Below, piece after piece: positions 60,366 through 64,000 of a DNA stretch of 64,000 nt. Origin of the DNA: Gossypium raimondii (Eukaryota > Streptophyta > Magnoliopsida > Malvales > Malvaceae); contig NC_068569.1 in NCBI RefSeq assembly GCF_025698545.1, forward strand, positions 4,402,001-4,466,000, read 5' to 3'. The translations under genes were made by a program, and so were the position numbers. Each line of letters begins with the position of its first letter. The first letter of the stretch is position 1. The notes under the pieces are model-generated. The model was not told the DNA's origin and did not search any database. It was given only the letters and a program-made list of their open reading frames with translations.

Positions 60366-62174
60366 TGTAACGACCTGATAGTCATGGCTGTCGAAAAGTG
60401 TATTTTCGGGATTTTGTTTTCGTAAAACGGACTCTTAATATTTTGTGTAGTTAATTAGGTTTTGGTTAGGTGAATTTGCATGAATTAAGAGTAATTAGGT
60501 AAAATGACAAAATTGCATAAATGGTGAAAGTTGAATTATAGATTAAAGAAAAAACTAAAAGGACTAAAGGAGCAATTATGCCGTTTTCTTTAGATGAGGC
60601 GGCATAAGAATGAAATATCCTAAATTTTAAGTTAAAATATTATATTATATTATATTATATTATAACAAATAAATAGATAAAAGAAATAGAAAAGAAACAG
60701 AGATGGAAACGAAAACAGAAAGGAAAGAAAGAAAAAGAAAAAGAAAAAGAGAAAGAAAGAAAGAAAGGAAAAATTAGGGCTTTAAAGTTCAAAGCTCAAT
60801 TGGTGAGTCAATTTAGTCCTTTTCTTGTAATTTTTATGTTTTAGAATTCGATATTAAATACTACCCGACCCATGTCAAAATTTTAGAAATTATTGAGTTT
60901 TTAAGTGTTGTTTATGTTGAATAATTTTAGTATTAGGGATTAAATTGATATATTTTTAAGTTAGAAATAAAAATAATTAAATTGTAGAATAAATTATAAA
61001 TTTTGTGTAATAGGGACTAAATTGTGAAAAATCAAATTTTAGGAATTTAAGTGAAATTAGGGAGTTAAATTTAGTTTAAATTAGAATTTGAATGAAGATG
61101 TATAATTAAATGTAAAAAAATAGTCTTGGTTTAGGGACTAAATTGAAATTTAGACAAATATGGAATAAAAATTGAATTATTAATTATGAGATTGAATTGT
61201 GTTGTATTAATGATTTTTTTAATTGTTTTAATTCCGTAGCTAACGTCGTACTAGAACCCTTGACTAAAAAGGGAAAAGATAAAGTTGACGAGGAATAGCT
61301 CGGGATTTCTAACTTGTATTTCTATAATCCGAATTTAGTTGTTAATTGTTATAATTTAATTTAATGTATATGGTAAGTGTTGAGGTGAGAATTATTGTGT
61401 TTTGCAATTGAAATGAATTGATTTAGTATGTGATGAATTTATTGAATTTATATTGATTGAATTGGTATATATATTGAATATATTGATTATTTGTATTGAA
61501 ATGAATATTGGTTGTATTTGAAAAGTGAATTGGAACCCTATTAACTGTATCGGACTGAGTTGGATATAGATGGCATGCCATAAGATTGGAAGAGTTCAGG
61601 GATTTATTCGACTTTGAGTCAATGAGACACTGGGTGTCAATTTACTACTTTGGATTAATTTGATGAGGCACTGGGTGCCAATTTACTTCGGTTTAGCCAA
61701 TGAGACACTGGGTGTCAATTTACTACTTTGGATTAATTCGATGAGGCACTGGGTGCCAATTTACTTCGGTTTAGCCGATGAGACACTGGGTGTCATATTA
61801 TTACTTCGAATTATCCGATGAGGCACTGGGTGCTAAACTGGTGTGTTTGGTTAGATCTATGTATCCATCCAAGTCTGAGTCGTGTAAATAGGGGTAATTA
61901 ATTGAAATGGCACTATGATTGATATTAGATGATATTGTATGCGAAATGAAAATGGGACAGTGAATTGAAATATGGATTGAGACATATGAATTGTGTATTC
62001 ATGAATTAGATATGGAATGAACAATATTGTTGTTTAAATGATATGTGTATCATATTGTGAAAAACTATTTTATAGCAAATGATGAGAATTGAGTATGGTA
62101 TGAATGATGTATTTATGAATTGAATATTGAATGACTAATGTCATTGTATCAATAAATGTGGTTTTTAATATTCA
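60366..62174 (+). mobile_element. Plus-strand LTR, interrupted at its 3' side
   Basis: It begins TGTAACGACC at 60366, inside the methyltransferase pseudogene. It aligns by eye with the solo LTR at 7022: shared GAATTATAGATTAAAGAAAA-like sequence, GATGAGGCGGCATAAG-like sequence, CCCTATTAACT, TGGCATGCCATA and AATAGGGGTAA blocks. It has a purine-rich GAAA tract at 60690-60770 and a hairpin array at 61626-61834. Its 3' part is replaced at 62175 by minus-strand LTR sequence, so it was probably the target of a later insertion. No coding part seen. Confidence 0.75.
61626..61834. repeat. Alternating hairpin array GACACTGGGTGTC / GGCACTGGGTGCC
   Basis: Six near-palindromes lie 37-41 bp apart: GACACTGGGTGTC at 61626, 61704 and 61782, alternating with GGCACTGGGTGCC at 61667 and 61745 and a variant ending GCT at 61822. 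The repeat is a 78-bp dimer. The A-T pair of one type is replaced by G-C in the other, so pairing is kept. Confidence 0.92.
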
Positions 62175-64000
62175 TGTAACACCCCAAACCCGGTCTAAAT
62201 GTTATGATCGAATCTGGCGATGTCACATTTTAACACCCCTTACCCGTATTCGACGCCGGAATAGGGTACGAGGCATTACTAAAAGACATACATTTGCATA
62301 CGTATTAAACTGAGTTACAAAATTTCATCCGAATTAAAACTTTTAAATTATTAACGTGCTTTTATAATTCTTTACAACATATCCTCGAAATATTATATTC
62401 ATAACAAATAGGCCTACGAGACCCGATATTTACTCATGTAATTCAAAGTTTCATTTCCATTTCATTCAATTCACAATTTCTCATGTTCACAATTCAAATC
62501 AAATTCTCAATCCAATATATATATTTAAATCATCTAAGAATATAATTCAAGTTACACGAACTTACGAGGCTAAATTGCAGAAATACCAAAATTTAGGGAC
62601 ATTTTGGTAATTTTCTATTTTCCTCGAATTTCCACCCAATCTTGATATAAATTAATATTTCATTCAATTTATTAATTTAAATAACAAAACAATTCATTTC
62701 ATGCAATTTGGTCACTTTTTGACATTTTACCAATTTACCCTTAAAATATTACTTTTATTCAATTTAGTCCTTGAACCTAAAACATGCAAATTGGTCATTT
62801 TAATGAGAACTCATGCTAGTTGAATAATCATTTGTTTTCTTCCTTCTCCTCTCCATTCCACATCCTTAATGTATAATATGCTTATATGTTACATTATCTA
62901 TAATTCCACCATTTATTTATATATTAATTCAAAGCTGTCCACTTAAGTTATAGTCACTGAATTATTTATATCTTGAGCTAAGGAACTCTAAATTAAGATC
63001 CGATAAATTCATATGAAACTAGACTCACATATATTCTTACCATAAGATTTTTAGAATTTTGGTTTAGCCAATAAGTACAATTTATTCTTTAAAGTTTCCC
63101 ATGTTTCACTGTTTGACAGTTCTGATCCCTCTTCACTAAAAATTAATTATCTCTTTGTACAGAATTTGGATGATGTTTCCGTTTATTTCTATTGAAAATA
63201 GACTCATCCAGGATTTTAAACATATAAATTTAAGTCTCTAATTATTTTTATTCATTTTTTGATGATTTTCCAAAGTCATAATAGGGGAACCCAAATTCAT
63301 TCTGACCTTGTCTCACAAAATTTATTATATGTCATGATTTACAATTCCATTAATCACACCATTTCTTCTATGAGAAACTAGACTTAATAAGCTTTAATTC
63401 CATATTTTTTTCATCCTCTAATTCGATTTCCACAATTTATGGTGATTTTTAAAAGTTAACTTACTGCTGCTGTCCAAAACTGTTTTAGTGCAAGATGTTG
63501 ATTACTAAGTTTATAACTCCCTAATTCCCTTTCTCTATAATATTTCCCATCATTTTCACTTATTTCCCTTCACTAATATATCAAGAACATAAGACTTTAT
63601 TTAAGAAAACTCTACTATAACATCATTTCCATGCTTTTTCAATAAGAACAAACTTAAAAATATATTGAAATCTTAATGTTCTTACCTTGTGCTATTGATT
63701 TCAATCTTTAACTTGATTTTCTCTCTCCTTCAGCTTCTATTTCTTGAATCTAACTTGACACTCTAGCTCCCCATTGTCTCCTTATTATTTTTCTCTCTTG
63801 GAAGCTATGGAAATTCTTTTGATTTCTGGGTGAAAATAGTAAATTTTTGGTGAAAGGACCAAATTGTAAAGAAAGCAAAACTTTCTTTCTTCTCTTCTCT
63901 AGTAACGATGGTTGCATTGAAAGACGATAATTTTTTTCATCATCTTTCCTCCCTTTTATATTAATCATTTAATAATAAAATAATACTAAAAATCTTAATA
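62175..64000 (-). mobile_element. Minus-strand LTR sequence, two nested ends, continues past window
   Basis: TGTAACACCCCAAACCCGG at 62175 is the complement of an LTR 3' end. A second, similar end (AACACCCCTTACCCGTATTC) follows at about 62231. The rest aligns by eye with the minus-strand LTR at 4141-6984 (shared AAACTAGACTCA, TTTTGGTTTAGCCAATAAGTAC-like sequence, GAAAATAGACTCAT and TTTAAAAGTTA blocks). It is the same LTR family in the same orientation as the left-edge element. The other end is beyond 64000. Confidence 0.7.

Overview
The window looks like nuclear DNA of a dicot plant, most likely cotton (Gossypium) or a close relative. All recognisable host genes are plant families with short GT-AG introns. 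The spacers are very AT-rich, and both edges are packed with Ty3/gypsy-type LTRs, one carrying CACACGGGC/GCGTGTG-rich DNA of the kind I associate with cotton LTRs. The species call is inference; 'dicot plant' is well supported.

Layout. 1-11026 is a nest of LTR retrotransposon DNA: a minus-strand Ty3/gypsy element running off the left edge with a long 5' LTR (4141-6984), a plus-strand solo LTR with perfect 5-bp target duplications (7022-10314), and the tail of an older LTR (10320-11026). 11027-58257 is the gene-bearing part: a DUF868 gene (+), a MAM33/p32-type mitochondrial glycoprotein gene (+), a single C2H2 zinc-finger repressor-like gene (-), a type-B response regulator (+), a BAHD acyltransferase (-), a CAF1 deadenylase (-), an inverted pseudogene copy of the MAM33 gene fused to a copied CAF1 5' region (-), a 2.75-kb TIR element, an ARM-repeat gene (+), an SDF2 gene (-) and, head-to-head with it, a GAPN gene (+). 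58590-60365 is a decayed FkbM-type methyltransferase gene split by a 591-bp hAT-like MITE. 60366-64000 is again LTR DNA, one plus-strand LTR cut by minus-strand LTR relatives.

The genes do not form one pathway. They cover cytokinin signalling (type-B ARR), mRNA turnover (CAF1), ER quality control (SDF2), cytosolic NADPH supply (GAPN), transcription control (C2H2 with EAR motif), specialised acylation (BAHD) and mitochondrial matrix function (MAM33).

Most unusual: (1) a junction placing a copy of the CAF1 promoter/5'UTR directly upstream of, and in the same sense as, an intron-containing copy of the MAM33 gene whose parent lies about 20 kb away in the opposite orientation; (2) arrays of short hairpins in three related LTRs, two at matching positions, whose stem sequences change while pairing is kept; (3) a 96-bp in-frame tandem duplication and a GC-AG intron in the response regulator; (4) an open, ATG-less in-frame extension upstream of SDF2 headed by a GTG in near-ideal initiation context. 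Exon coordinates come from reading splice signals and family conservation by eye; similarity levels are visual impressions, not computed values.
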